Shown here piece by piece: positions 29,530 to 37,960 of a stretch of DNA of 64,000 bases. Location of the stretch: contig PKFB01000060.1 of assembly GCA_002919305.1 (NCBI GenBank), forward strand, positions 62,001-126,000, written 5' to 3'. The position numbers and the translations under genes are program-made. The stretch is from Actinomycetales bacterium. Lineage in GTDB: Bacteria; Actinomycetota; Actinomycetes; Mycobacteriales; Micromonosporaceae. The first letter of the stretch is position 1, and every line of letters starts with the position of its first letter. The notes beneath the pieces were generated by a model. That model was given only the letters and a program-made list of their open reading frames with translations. It searched no databases and was not told the origin of the DNA.

Positions 29530-31287
29530 TTAATCCTCCAGCCAGTCCAGCGGACCCCGCTGCCGGGGCGGCTCATCGTTATCCGGCCGGTACCGGTCCC
29601 GCCGTGAACCCTGGCCATACCCGTAGTCGCCACCGCCGTAGCCGCCCGGCTCCTGAGGAGCGGTGCCGGGCCCACCCGGCCGCGGATACAGGGAGGTGGG
29701 CTCGGAGTAGTCCCCGCCGGCGCCGTACCCGCCACCCCCACTGGTGGGGTAACCGTGGGGTGTGTCGGGAGAATCCGCATACCGGCGCGGCTGGTAGATA
29801 CCGGTCGGCTGGTCATACCGGGGCGTGTGATCCCCGTAGCTACCCGAGGACACCGTCGGATCGCCCCCGGACGGACCGACGTGTCGCCCTGACGGGGCAC
29901 CACCCGGCCGGCTGTCCGAGTAGGGGGCGCCGAAGCCGTCCTCCAGGTCGGGACCGGAGTACATCCTGGTCGAGTCACCCCCGTAGGAGGGCCGACCGTA
30001 CAACGTGGGCTGATCCGCCTGCGGCCGATCAATCATGCTGGTGGGACGGTCGGGAGATACCGCACCGAAGCCAGTGGTCGGGTGACCCGCCTGCCCATAA
30101 CCAGGCCCGAAGCCAGCGTCAGGATCGGCGAATTCCGATCGATCGATCACGCTGGTGGGGGCGTCCATACCCGGTCGCGGCATCATCGAGGTGGCGGCCC
30201 CAGGGGACGCGCCGTAGGCCGTGGGTTGGTCATCCCGGAAGTAACCCCGAGCCCCGATCGGCGGGGGACCATCATCCATCCCTAACGGGTCACCCTCGTC
30301 CCCGTCCTCGTCCTCATCGTCCTTCTTACGCCGGACGAACAGGAACACGATCGTGGCGATACCACCGACCACGAACAGGAAGCCCAGGATCGCCAAGAGC
30401 CACAGGAACCAGCCGTTACCCCCGGAGCCGGTCCGCTCGTCCTCCGTGGCCGCGATGGCCGGTGGGGACGGGGACGCGCTTGGTGCGGCCGAGGACGGAG
30501 CCGCGCTGGAAGGCGTGGTAGCGACGGGAAGTAGTTCGAAATCGACATCGGAGACCGTGTCACCGTCCGCGACGGTCAAGGAGGTGGAACGGTCCCGGTA
30601 GCCGTCGCTGCTGACGGTGATCCTTACCCGTCCTGGAGCGATGTCGTCGGACTCGATGAAGGCGTACTCACCATTGGAGTTGGTGACGGTCTCGTGCTCC
30701 TCCCCGTCGCCGTCCTCCAGCTCCACCGTCGCCCCGACGATCGGGTCACCGGTCTCGTAGTCGGTGACTGAGCCAGAGATCTCAATGCCTTCATCCTGGG
30801 GTGCGCCGCGCAGCACGACATCGAAGCGGGCACGGTTGTTGCCGCCGTTGGTGTCGTCACGCGCCGATACCTCTACCGAGCCCGAATCACTCCGCGTGTC
30901 ATTCGGCCCGAGGTTCGAACTGTCGGGGGGCGAGACCAGAACGTAGACGTCCTCGCTGGCCCCTGCGTCGATCCTGTCGAACTCGCAACGCAACCGGTTG
31001 CCGCTGGGGGAACAACCATCCGTACCGCCGATGATCTGCAGCTGACCCCCGAACGGGATCCGGAGGGTGACCTCGACGTCGTTGACCTCCCCCGGACCGC
31101 CGTTGCTGACAGTGGCGTAGATCTCTCGGTTATCGCCGCCGACCTGGAACTCCACGCTGCTCGGCTGTACCGAGACCGCCAGATCTCCGATGGCGTTGGC
31201 GGGCTGGACCGCGACACCGAGAGAGCTCGACACCACCACCGCGGCCACGAAGGTCGCGGATATCCAGGTCCTCCGGCGCGATATCAC
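29530..31287 (-). CDS. Secreted-then-anchored envelope protein with carboxypeptidase-regulatory-like domain and cytosolic low-complexity tail
   Basis: 585 residues from GTG 31287 (GAGAGGCGG a few nt upstream). A signal peptide (ISRRRTWISATFVAAVVVSSSLGVAVQPANA) is followed by a CARDB/DUF11-like beta domain (about 30-165), a carboxypeptidase-regulatory-like domain (ISGSVTDYETGDPIVGATVELEDGD onward), a Ser/Ala/Pro stalk, one membrane helix (WFLWLLAILGFLFVVGGIATIVFLFV) and a basic stop. The remaining 240 residues are Gly/Pro/Tyr/Asp-rich with many TSM/TSVID-like Thr-Ser motifs. The tail may be phosphorylated by Ser/Thr kinases; that is inference. Confidence 0.75.
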   Translation of the reverse strand: MISRRRTWISATFVAAVVVSSSLGVAVQPANAIGDLAVSVQPSSVEFQVGGDNREIYATVSNGGPGEVNDVEVTLRIPFGGQLQIIGGTDGCSPSGNRLRCEFDRIDAGASEDVYVLVSPPDSSNLGPNDTRSDSGSVEVSARDDTNGGNNRARFDVVLRGAPQDEGIEISGSVTDYETGDPIVGATVELEDGDGEEHETVTNSNGEYAFIESDDIAPGRVRITVSSDGYRDRSTSLTVADGDTVSDVDFELLPVATTPSSAAPSSAAPSASPSPPAIAATEDERTGSGGNGWFLWLLAILGFLFVVGGIATIVFLFVRRKKDDEDEDGDEGDPLGMDDGPPPIGARGYFRDDQPTAYGASPGAATSMMPRPGMDAPTSVIDRSEFADPDAGFGPGYGQAGHPTTGFGAVSPDRPTSMIDRPQADQPTLYGRPSYGGDSTRMYSGPDLEDGFGAPYSDSRPGGAPSGRHVGPSGGDPTVSSGSYGDHTPRYDQPTGIYQPRRYADSPDTPHGYPTSGGGGYGAGGDYSEPTSLYPRPGGPGTAPQEPGGYGGGDYGYGQGSRRDRYRPDNDEPPRQRGPLDWLED

Positions 31288-31485
31288 TTTTACCGCCTCT
31301 CTCGAAACCGTGCCCCGGTGACGAACCCTTGCCTCGGCACCGCCGGCCACTATGCCTTGCCGGAGGCCCAGGCGCCACGTCGTGAACGGGTACGTACCTA
31401 CACTGGTTCCACCAGCAGGCTATCCTGCCGGATACATTCCAGCCCTGACAGCCCGGGCCACTATGACACGAAGTAAGGTCCCTTC

Positions 31486-31842
31486 GTGCCCTCCGATTCG
31501 ACGGTTGATCCAACAGTGGCTCGCGCTATGGCGGCCCTTGAAGCCGGCGAACCGATCGAGAAGTCAGTATTGCGTGACGCAACTCGGGTTCTGCTCAGCA
31601 TTTTGTCCGCGCGAGTACCTGGCCGTTCCGTCGAGGTTCGTATCCCGCCTTACGGCGCGGTGCAGTGCATACCAGGCCCACGTCACACCCGGGGGACACC
31701 GCCGAACGTCGTAGAGATGGACCCACTCACCTGGTTGCGATTGGCGACAGGGCGGGTGAGCTGGAAGGACGCTGTCCACAGCGGAGCGGTTCGGGCCAGC
31801 GGAGTACGCGCTGATCTTTCGGCGTACCTTCCTCTGATCTGA
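31486..31842 (+). CDS. Sterol carrier (SCP2-like) family protein
   Basis: 118 residues starting at GTG 31486. It matches the small actinobacterial 'sterol carrier family' proteins that often lie just upstream of purF. Visible signature: LSARVPGRSVEVRIPPYGAVQC, GTPPNVVEMDPLTWLRLATG and VSWKDAVHSGAVRASGVRADLSAYLPL, ending in a short hydrophobic helix. It probably binds a lipid or acyl chain in a hydrophobic cavity; no enzyme activity is implied. Confidence 0.85.
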   Translation: MPSDSTVDPTVARAMAALEAGEPIEKSVLRDATRVLLSILSARVPGRSVEVRIPPYGAVQCIPGPRHTRGTPPNVVEMDPLTWLRLATGRVSWKDAVHSGAVRASGVRADLSAYLPLI

Positions 31843-32358
31843 TACCGACCCGTGTCTAAGTATTGATCTAGGTATTGATCAAGCGAGTGAAACGCGTTAA
31901 TTGAGTAGATCGCGCGTGTTACGGCTTCCGTCGTTTATCTATGACTATCTCCGTGTCGAGAGTCATGATCTTTTTTGGCTCGGTTGCCGTGTGATCATCC
32001 ATCCTGTGGTCGTCCGGGTGTTGACTAATGGGCATCCGTTGATAGATGTTGATTGACGAGTATCGATCGGTCGATTCTTAGTCGGTCGAGGATCGCCGAT
32101 TCTGTGCTATCCATGGTTTCGGCGCCCGGGCAGCGGCAGACTCGATACGTATCGATATCGATTAATAGCTGAAGTGACTTACCGGCGACACGGAGCGGGA
32201 TATCGATCTCGCGTAAGGTAACCGACAATCGGTATATTCTCGATCTTTAGACGCGAAATGCCACAAGTTGTGAAAAAATTCCCCTCCGTTATCCACCTCG
32301 GCTCGCGTACACTGGCGCCCGACAGTTCTGTTCCCCCAGGCCCAGCGAGGAGCAACAG
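31843..32358. promoter_or_regulatory. Low-GC, palindrome-rich region upstream of purF
   Basis: 516 bp with visibly lower GC than the flanks and no credible ORF. It is dense in ATCGAT-type words, including the 14-bp palindrome TCGATACGTATCGA (32142-32155) overlapping ATCGATATCGAT (32151-32162). Near the end, TACACT (about 32310) is a likely -10 for purF. No known purine riboswitch consensus is seen. Confidence 0.5.
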
Positions 32359-33939
32359 GTGCCGCGAGGCGACGGGCGGCTGACCCACGATCTTGACCCG
32401 CAGCGCCCCGGTCCACAGGACGCATGCGGAGTCATCGGCGTATGGGCCCCGGGTGAGGAAGTCGCCAAACTCGCGTACTTCGGTCTGTACGCGCTACAAC
32501 ACCGCGGCCAGGAAGCCGCCGGCATCGCAGTCAGCGACGGCTCCGGCATCGTGGTCTACCGAGACACCGGGCTGGTCTCCCAAGTCTTCGACGAACCAAC
32601 CCTGGCCAGCCTGCAAGGACATATCGCGATCGGCCACACCCGCTACTCCACCACCGGCGCCTCCAACTGGGAGAACGCACAACCAACCCTCCGCTCCACC
32701 CACGCCGGCACCACCCTCGCCCTCGCCCACAACGGCAACCTGGTCAACACCGCCGAACTCGCCCGACGCCTTAAACAACAAGGAACAGACACCGTCGGCG
32801 CCACCAGCGACACCGCACTGGTCGCCAGCCTGCTCGTCAGCAGCCCCGACCTGCCGCTACAAGCCGCCGCCCTGCAACTCCTCCCCACCCTGCGCGGCGC
32901 CTTCAGCTTCGTCTTCATGGACGAGGAGACGCTGTACGCGGCACGCGACCCACAAGGCGTACGCCCCCTCGTCCTCGGCCGCCTCGAAAGAGGCTGGGTC
33001 GTCGCAAGCGAAACCGCCGCCTTAGACATCATCGGCGCCTCATTCGTCCGTGAAGTAGAACCCGGCGAACTACTCGCCATCGACGAAAACGGCCTACGCA
33101 GCGAACGCTTCGCCACCCCAGACCCCAAGGGCTGCCTCTTCGAGTACGTATACCTCGCCCGCCCAGACACCACGATCTCCGGCCGCAACGTCTACGCCGC
33201 CCGCGTAGAAATCGGCCGCCGACTCGCCCGCCAACACCCCGTCGAGGCCGACCTCGTAATCCCAGTCCCTGAATCCGGCACCCCAGCCGCCATCGGATAC
33301 GCCGAAGAATCCGGCATCCCCTACGGCATGGGCCTGGTGAAGAACGCGTATGTGGGTCGGACCTTCATCCAACCATCCCAGACCATCCGGCAGCTAGGGA
33401 TTCGGCTCAAGCTGAACCCGCTGCGGGAGCAGATCCGCGGCAAGCGGATCATCGTCGTGGACGACTCAATCGTCCGCGGCAACACCCAACGCGCCATTGT
33501 GCGGATGTTGCGCGAGGCCGGCGCTGTCGAAGTCCATGTCCGCATCTCCTCACCCCCCGTGAAGTGGCCATGCTTCTACGGCATCGACTTCGCAACTCGG
33601 GCCGAGTTGATCGCGAACGGACTCGACAACGACGGGATCCGCCAGGCGATTGGGGCAGATTCCCTGGGGTACCTATCCCTACCGGAGCTGATCGCGGCCA
33701 CCGAACAACCAAAGAATCGACTGTGCCGCGCCTGCTTCGACGGCGAGTACCCGATCTCGCTGCCAGCGGCCGACCTCATCGGGAAACACGTCCTGGAGAG
33801 GATCGGCGAACGAGGTGCCGGCGTCGCCGCGGGGGAGCCCGCCCGGACACCCGACGGCAGGGGCGAACCGTCCGCCACAGTCGGCCATCCCCCGCTCACC
33901 CCCTCCCCCGGGGGCGAGGATGCGCTACGCCGGCTGTGA
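32359..33939 (+). CDS. purF: Amidophosphoribosyltransferase
   Basis: 526 residues. It converts PRPP and glutamine to phosphoribosylamine, the first committed step of purine synthesis. A 22-residue propeptide precedes the N-terminal nucleophile C23 (DACGVIGVWAPGEEV). Glutaminase motifs HRGQEAAGI and GHTRYSTTG, and the PRPP loop VVVDDSIVRGNT, are present. Four Cys placed as in the Bacillus-type enzyme (KGCLFEY, KWPCFYG, LCRACFDG) indicate a 4Fe-4S cluster. The last 40 residues are a low-complexity tail. GTG 32359 follows a GAGGAGC ribosome site. Confidence 0.98.
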   Translation: MPRGDGRLTHDLDPQRPGPQDACGVIGVWAPGEEVAKLAYFGLYALQHRGQEAAGIAVSDGSGIVVYRDTGLVSQVFDEPTLASLQGHIAIGHTRYSTTGASNWENAQPTLRSTHAGTTLALAHNGNLVNTAELARRLKQQGTDTVGATSDTALVASLLVSSPDLPLQAAALQLLPTLRGAFSFVFMDEETLYAARDPQGVRPLVLGRLERGWVVASETAALDIIGASFVREVEPGELLAIDENGLRSERFATPDPKGCLFEYVYLARPDTTISGRNVYAARVEIGRRLARQHPVEADLVIPVPESGTPAAIGYAEESGIPYGMGLVKNAYVGRTFIQPSQTIRQLGIRLKLNPLREQIRGKRIIVVDDSIVRGNTQRAIVRMLREAGAVEVHVRISSPPVKWPCFYGIDFATRAELIANGLDNDGIRQAIGADSLGYLSLPELIAATEQPKNRLCRACFDGEYPISLPAADLIGKHVLERIGERGAGVAAGEPARTPDGRGEPSATVGHPPLTPSPGGEDALRRL

Positions 33940-33969
33940 CTTACCCACTCGACCCCCGAGGGGAGAGCT

Positions 33970-35100
33970 GTGACCCACGTGTCTGAGCGTTCAAGCCAGG
34001 CCCGAAAGATAACACCGTGGAACGGTGGCACCAGCCGTGGCCGGAAGCGCACTACGTCGTACGCAGACGCCGGGGTGAGCATCCACGCCGGCGAACAGGC
34101 GGTGGAGCTGCTAAAGACCAAGGTTCGCAAAACATTCCGACCTGAAGTCGTGGGCGGAATCGGCGGCTTCGCCGGACTGTTCGCGCTCGACACGACCAAA
34201 TACCGCAAGCCCCTGCTCGCCTCCTCCGCCGACGGCGTAGGAACCAAACTGGTCATCGCGCAGCAGATGGGCATCCACGACACCGTCGGCATCGACCTCG
34301 TCGCCATGGTCGTCGACGACATCGTCGCCTGCGGTGCCGAACCCCTGTTCCTCCTCGACTACATCGCATGCGGCGAAGTCGTACCTGACCGCGTCATCGA
34401 AATCGCCGCAGGCATCACCGACGGCTGCCGCTACGCCGGATGCTCCCTCCTCGGCGGTGAAATCGCCGAACACCCCGGAGTCCTACGGCCCGACGAGTAC
34501 GACCTCGCAGCCACCGGCGTCGGCGTCGTCGAAGCCGACGAAGTGCTTGACGAAAAACGCGTCGAGGTCGGCGACGTCATCATCGCCATGGGATCCTCCG
34601 GCCTGCACTCCAACGGCTACTCCCTCGTCCGTCACGTCCTGTTGGGCGCCGGCCGAATGCGCCTCGACACCGTCGTCGACGAACTCGGCGCTCAGCGCAC
34701 CCTCGGCGAGGAACTCCTTACCCCGACCAAGATCTACACCAAGGACTGCCTCGCCCTGATCAAAGAGTGCGAAGTCCACGCCTTCGCCCACATCACCGGC
34801 GGCGGAATCCCCGGCAACCTCGTACGCGTCCTGCGCTCCCACGTCGACGCCGTCATGGACCGTTCCACCTGGCGACCCCAGCCGATCTTCGACCTCATCG
34901 CCAGCAAGGGCAAGATCGAGCCCGATGAGATGGAGCGCACCTTCAACATGGGCGTCGGCATGATCTGCATCGTCGCCCCCCAGGACGCCGACCGTGCGAT
35001 GGCGCTCCTGAAGGCCCGCAACGTCGACGCCTGGGTCGCCGGCGAGATCGTCGAAGGCACCGGACAGGTGCAGATGATCGGCCAGCACACCCGCGGCTGA
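33970..35100 (+). CDS. purM: Phosphoribosylformylglycinamidine cyclo-ligase
   Basis: 376 residues, AIR synthetase (purine step 5). Motifs: TSYADAGVSIHAGEQAVE, SSADGVGTKLVIAQQMG, DLVAMVVDDIVACGAEPLFLLDY, LLGGEIAEHPG, ATGVGVVE and HITGGGIPGNLVRVL. GTG 33970 is preceded by GGGGAG. The N-terminal 30 residues are a basic extension beyond the E. coli protein. It follows purF by 30 bp in an apparent purF-purM operon and ends at a very strong terminator. Confidence 0.98.
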   Translation: MTHVSERSSQARKITPWNGGTSRGRKRTTSYADAGVSIHAGEQAVELLKTKVRKTFRPEVVGGIGGFAGLFALDTTKYRKPLLASSADGVGTKLVIAQQMGIHDTVGIDLVAMVVDDIVACGAEPLFLLDYIACGEVVPDRVIEIAAGITDGCRYAGCSLLGGEIAEHPGVLRPDEYDLAATGVGVVEADEVLDEKRVEVGDVIIAMGSSGLHSNGYSLVRHVLLGAGRMRLDTVVDELGAQRTLGEELLTPTKIYTKDCLALIKECEVHAFAHITGGGIPGNLVRVLRSHVDAVMDRSTWRPQPIFDLIASKGKIEPDEMERTFNMGVGMICIVAPQDADRAMALLKARNVDAWVAGEIVEGTGQVQMIGQHTRG

Positions 35101-35126
35101 CCAATAGCGACTGACCAATAGACGCC

Positions 35127-35166
35127 ACGGCTGACGTCGGTCTTATCCAAGACCGACGTCAGCCGT
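35127..35166 (+). terminator. Strong terminator after purM
   Basis: An 18-bp perfect stem (35127-35144 with 35149-35166) closes on a 4-nt loop. It lies 26 bp past the purM stop. The region beyond it changes to lower GC and to accessory content. Confidence 0.88.
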
Positions 35167-35339
35167 TCATGCTGTTAGCGGACTTTTATATATGTATGTG
35201 TTCTGATGTGCCCGGATTGGGTGGCATCTAGCCTTGAGGTGTCAGCCCATGGGGGATTCCAGTAGCCGGCGTCCACGACCACTGAACGCCTCACCTACGC
35301 GTGATGGGCCGTCGGTCCGGCCAACAAGCACGTATCGAA

Positions 35340-35367
35340 GGGTCATCTCCACGGGCGTGGGGAGAAG
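35340..35367 (-). CRISPR. Isolated type I-E-like CRISPR repeat fused upstream of the cas1 remnant
   Basis: 28 nt read on the minus strand as CTTCTCCCCACGCCCGTGG followed by AGATGACCC, close to the actinobacterial I-E repeat pattern (TCCCC...GTGGRGATG). On the plus strand it translates in frame as EGSSPRAWGEG, a common signature of translated I-E repeats. It is inverted relative to the repeats downstream of cas2. No spacer-sized neighbour repeat was found, so it may be a recombination scar. Confidence 0.5.
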
Positions 35368-35384
35368 GCCTCTTCACGCAGCGA

Positions 35385-35874
35385 TACGCGGTAGGTCGCT
35401 TTAAACGATCATATGATCCTGATAAATGGGATGATCAGGACCCTGTGAATATGGCTCTGTCAGCGGCGAATGTCTGCCTGTACGGAGTCGTCCACGCAAC
35501 CGTCCTAGCGCTGGGGTACTCTCCTGCTCTCGGATTCATCCATAATGGAAATCAACACTCCTTCGTTTATGATATAGCCAACCTCTACAAGATACAGGTG
35601 ACCTTGCCGCTGGCTTTTTTCGCTGCATAACTCGCCAGAACCGGAACGTGAGGTTAGACGACGTCTGCGAGATCAGTTTCGGCTACTTAAACTGCTGCCA
35701 CAGATCGTGCGTGATATCCAGGACTTACTGGATCCGCTGAACAAACAATCCCGTGCGGAACCGAAAGTTGAGCCGTTATCCCTGTGGGATCCCGATCTAG
35801 GTCCACTACCTGCCGGAGTCAACTATGGCGACGACACCTGGGCGTCGAACTGGCCGGCTAAGGAGGATCGCTGA
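35385..35874 (+). pseudogene. cas1: Truncated, frameshifted cas1 (type I-E)
   Basis: The 3' half of a Cas1e integrase gene. Frame one (to 35630) reads YDPDKWDDQDPVN, ALSAANVCLYGVVHA, LGYSPALGFIHNGN and SFVYDIANLYK, the conserved C-terminal catalytic region. It stops just after TLPLAF. A second frame, from about 35635 to the TGA at 35872, continues with PEPEREVRRRLRDQFRLLKLLP and ends WASNWPAKEDR. Removing one T from the T6 run at 35615-35620 rejoins them. About the first 170 codons are missing, replaced by repeat-like sequence. It cannot encode an active integrase. Confidence 0.87.
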
Positions 35875-36200
35875 TGGCCTCTATGGTCGTGCTCGCTACC
35901 ACCGCTGTGCCAGATCATGTCCATGGTGTGTTGAGCCGTTGGATGATCGAGGTGATGCCGGGATGGTTTATTGGTACTCTATCTGCGCGAGTTCGCGACG
36001 AATTGTGGTCAACAGTCAGCGCGGTAATTGGTGATGGAGCAGCAGTACTCGCCTATCCAGACGCGACCGAACAGGTATTCTCACTTCGGACCGTGAGGAA
36101 ACGGCGACGTGAACTCATTGATTTCGATGGGCTTACTTTGGTTCGAATGCGAGCGCTAGAAAGGACGGAACCCGTCCACATTTGGCCCGAAGGCTGGTGA
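35874..36200 (+). CDS. cas2: CRISPR-associated Cas2, type I-E
   Basis: 108 residues, normal for Cas2e. It starts MVVLATTAVPDHVHGVLSRWMIE, the beta-alpha start of the ferredoxin-like fold, followed by PGWFIGTLSARVRDELW and a C-terminal beta hairpin. ATG 35874 overlaps the cas1 stop (TGATG), as in intact loci. Cas2 is the structural partner of Cas1 during spacer capture. With cas1 broken and no cas3 or Cascade genes in the window it is probably an orphan. Base composition is lower in GC than the housekeeping genes. Confidence 0.88.
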   Translation: MASMVVLATTAVPDHVHGVLSRWMIEVMPGWFIGTLSARVRDELWSTVSAVIGDGAAVLAYPDATEQVFSLRTVRKRRRELIDFDGLTLVRMRALERTEPVHIWPEGW

Positions 36201-36347
36201 CCGCGGTAGCTGTGTGTACGAAACAAGCTTTACAGAAGTTAAGAATTCACTATTTATCCCCTTTGAGGAGGTGATAGTGAGGGAACTTTGTGGACAGGAG
36301 TGGTCCAGATATGTGTGACGTCGTATAAAAGCGCAGGTCGCGTCCTC

Positions 36348-36470
36348 TCCTCCCCACGTATGTGAGGGTGTTCCGGCAGCGGAGAAAGCAAAGCGGCAAT
36401 ATCACTACTCCTCCCCACACATGTGGGGGTGCTTCTGAGTACACGGCGTCTCCCCATGTATGTGAGGCCG
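36348..36470 (+). CRISPR. Degenerate type I-E CRISPR remnant, two to three repeats
   Basis: Repeat-like units start TCCTCCCCACGTATGTG (36348) and TCCTCCCCACACATGTG (36409), exactly 61 bp apart, the normal I-E repeat-plus-spacer period. A third, worse unit (TCTCCCCATGTATGTGAGG) starts at 36449 after a shortened gap. The 32-bp spacer lies at about 36377-36408. Bases 36201-36347 between cas2 and the first repeat are AT-rich and in leader position. The copies differ from each other at several sites, so the array is decayed. Confidence 0.7.
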
Positions 36471-36554
36471 ACGTGGTACCGGTGGGTTACGTAGGTCCGT
36501 AGTGCTGGCTCTTTACGTAGTGGGACGAGCCAGAAGCCTGGAGTTGCAGGTTTC

Positions 36555-36616
36555 GCATTCCCACGGCCTGGCGGCTGTTGGGTCTTTTAGCAACACCGTC
36601 GCGGCCGTGGGAATGC
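36555..36616. repeat. 14-bp inverted repeat downstream of the monooxygenase gene
   Basis: GCATTCCCACGGCC (36555-36568) is perfectly complementary to GGCCGTGGGAATGC (36603-36616), with a nested TGTTG/CAACA pair inside. It lies 10 bp beyond the stop of the minus-strand monooxygenase gene and likely forms its transcript end. Bases 36471-36554 show nothing else. Confidence 0.5.
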
Positions 36617-36625
36617 CATGTGAGG

Positions 36626-37882
36626 TCAAGCTGATAGGGGAGTCCGGGTAGGCCGGGCGAAGGCGGGCGCGTGTTCTGGGCGTGGGCCGAAGCCGAGGAG
36701 ACGGGCGGGGATTCTTCGGAAGCTAGGCACATGCCGGGCGAGGAACAGCAAGGCCCGGGGTGGCCCGGGTCTTTTGGCATCAAGGGTGGGGACGAAAACT
36801 ACGCGGTGAAGGACCCGCTGCAAGCCCTGGATGACGAAGGTGGGCAGTGTGCGTCGTCTTTGCACTCTGGCCAGGTGCCGGGTGGTGACGTTGTGGCGTT
36901 GGAGTGGTTTGGCCAGCAGGGTGGCGGCGGCGACGGCATCTTGAATGGCGAGGTTGATGCCGACGCCTCCGATGGGGCTCATGGCGTGTGCGGCGTCGCC
37001 GATGAGCAGCAGACCGTTGACGTACCAGCGGGGTAGGCGGTTGAGTTTGACGTCAAGCACATGGACGTCGTCCATGGTTCGGATGGCGTCGACGCGGTCG
37101 GCGAATTGGGGTGCGAGGCGTGCCACGCGTTCCCGGAATCGTTCGACGCCTTCCGCGCGTAACTGAGCGTCGATGCCTTTCTGGGCGAGATAAGCGATTT
37201 GGTAGTAGTCCTTTCTGATGATGGCGACCATGACTTCGTTGTCGCCGAAGTGGGGGATGACTCTCATGGGCCTGTCGCGTTCGTGGATGGGGCGGGGGAG
37301 TCGGAACCACCACACGTCAAAGGGGACGGGGTACTCGTGTGGGGTGAGGCCTAGGGCGCGCCGCAGCCCGGAGTGTCTGCCTTCGCAGGAGACGGTGAGT
37401 TCGGCGCGGATCTCACCTTCGCCGCCGTCGCCGTCGCGTTTCCGGTATCTGACCCCGACGACCTTGTCGTGTTCCACGATGGGCGCGATGACCTCGGTGT
37501 TCATCCGGAGTGTGAACGAGGGTTCGCGGCTGGCGGCGTCGGCGAGGAAGGACAGGAAGTCCCACTGTGGGGTTATCGCGACGTACTGATACGGCGCGGG
37601 CAGGGTCTTGAGGTCCCCCACGGTGACCAGGGTGCCGTCGCGGTCGGGGAACTGGATTTCGGTCAGGCGGCTTTGGGGGAGTGTACGGAATTCCTCTCCG
37701 AGTCCGAGTTCGTCGAGGAGCCGGATGGTGGAGGGGTGCACGGTGTCGCCGCGGAAGTCGCGGAGGAAGTCGGCGTGCTTCTCCAGGACGGTCACATCGA
37801 TACCGGCCCGGGCCAGCAGCAGACCAAGCATGATCCCGGCGGGGCCGCCGCCGGACACCAGGACGGTGGTCTTCTCGGGCAT
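36626..37882 (-). CDS. FAD-dependent aromatic-type monooxygenase
   Basis: 418 residues, PHBH/FAD_binding_3 class. The Rossmann GGGPAGIMLGLLLARAG motif is at residues 11-27, a DG-like central motif region follows, and GDAAHAMSPIGGVGINLAIQDAV near residue 290 binds the FAD ribityl and pyrophosphate. Such enzymes hydroxylate aromatic or polyketide substrates with NAD(P)H and O2. GGAGGGCGTC precedes the ATG. The gene is divergent from a TetR-type regulator with a shared 72-bp promoter region, a typical substrate-inducible pair. Substrate unknown. Confidence 0.9.
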   Translation of the reverse strand: MPEKTTVLVSGGGPAGIMLGLLLARAGIDVTVLEKHADFLRDFRGDTVHPSTIRLLDELGLGEEFRTLPQSRLTEIQFPDRDGTLVTVGDLKTLPAPYQYVAITPQWDFLSFLADAASREPSFTLRMNTEVIAPIVEHDKVVGVRYRKRDGDGGEGEIRAELTVSCEGRHSGLRRALGLTPHEYPVPFDVWWFRLPRPIHERDRPMRVIPHFGDNEVMVAIIRKDYYQIAYLAQKGIDAQLRAEGVERFRERVARLAPQFADRVDAIRTMDDVHVLDVKLNRLPRWYVNGLLLIGDAAHAMSPIGGVGINLAIQDAVAAATLLAKPLQRHNVTTRHLARVQRRRTLPTFVIQGLQRVLHRVVFVPTLDAKRPGPPRALLFLARHVPSFRRIPARLLGFGPRPEHAPAFARPTRTPLSA

Positions 37883-37920
37883 GACGCCCTCCGTAATTAA
37901 TCGGCTGTTGAACTTCCGCT

Positions 37921-37960
37921 ATACAAGCTACATGATCCAGTATCAGATCTGAAGTTGTAT
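37921..37960. promoter_or_regulatory. Inverted repeat ATACAA...TTGTAT in the divergent promoter
   Basis: ATACAA (37921-37926) and TTGTAT (37955-37960) flank a 28-bp centre that also contains GATCCAGTATCAGATC. It lies between the monooxygenase (start 37882) and TetR genes and is a plausible operator for the latter. Confidence 0.4.

Noticed and set aside
36254-36457. A minus-strand protein-coding ORF across the CRISPR remnant
   Set aside because: Its product contains HPHIRGEE- and STPTCVG-type strings that are translated CRISPR repeats, not a protein.
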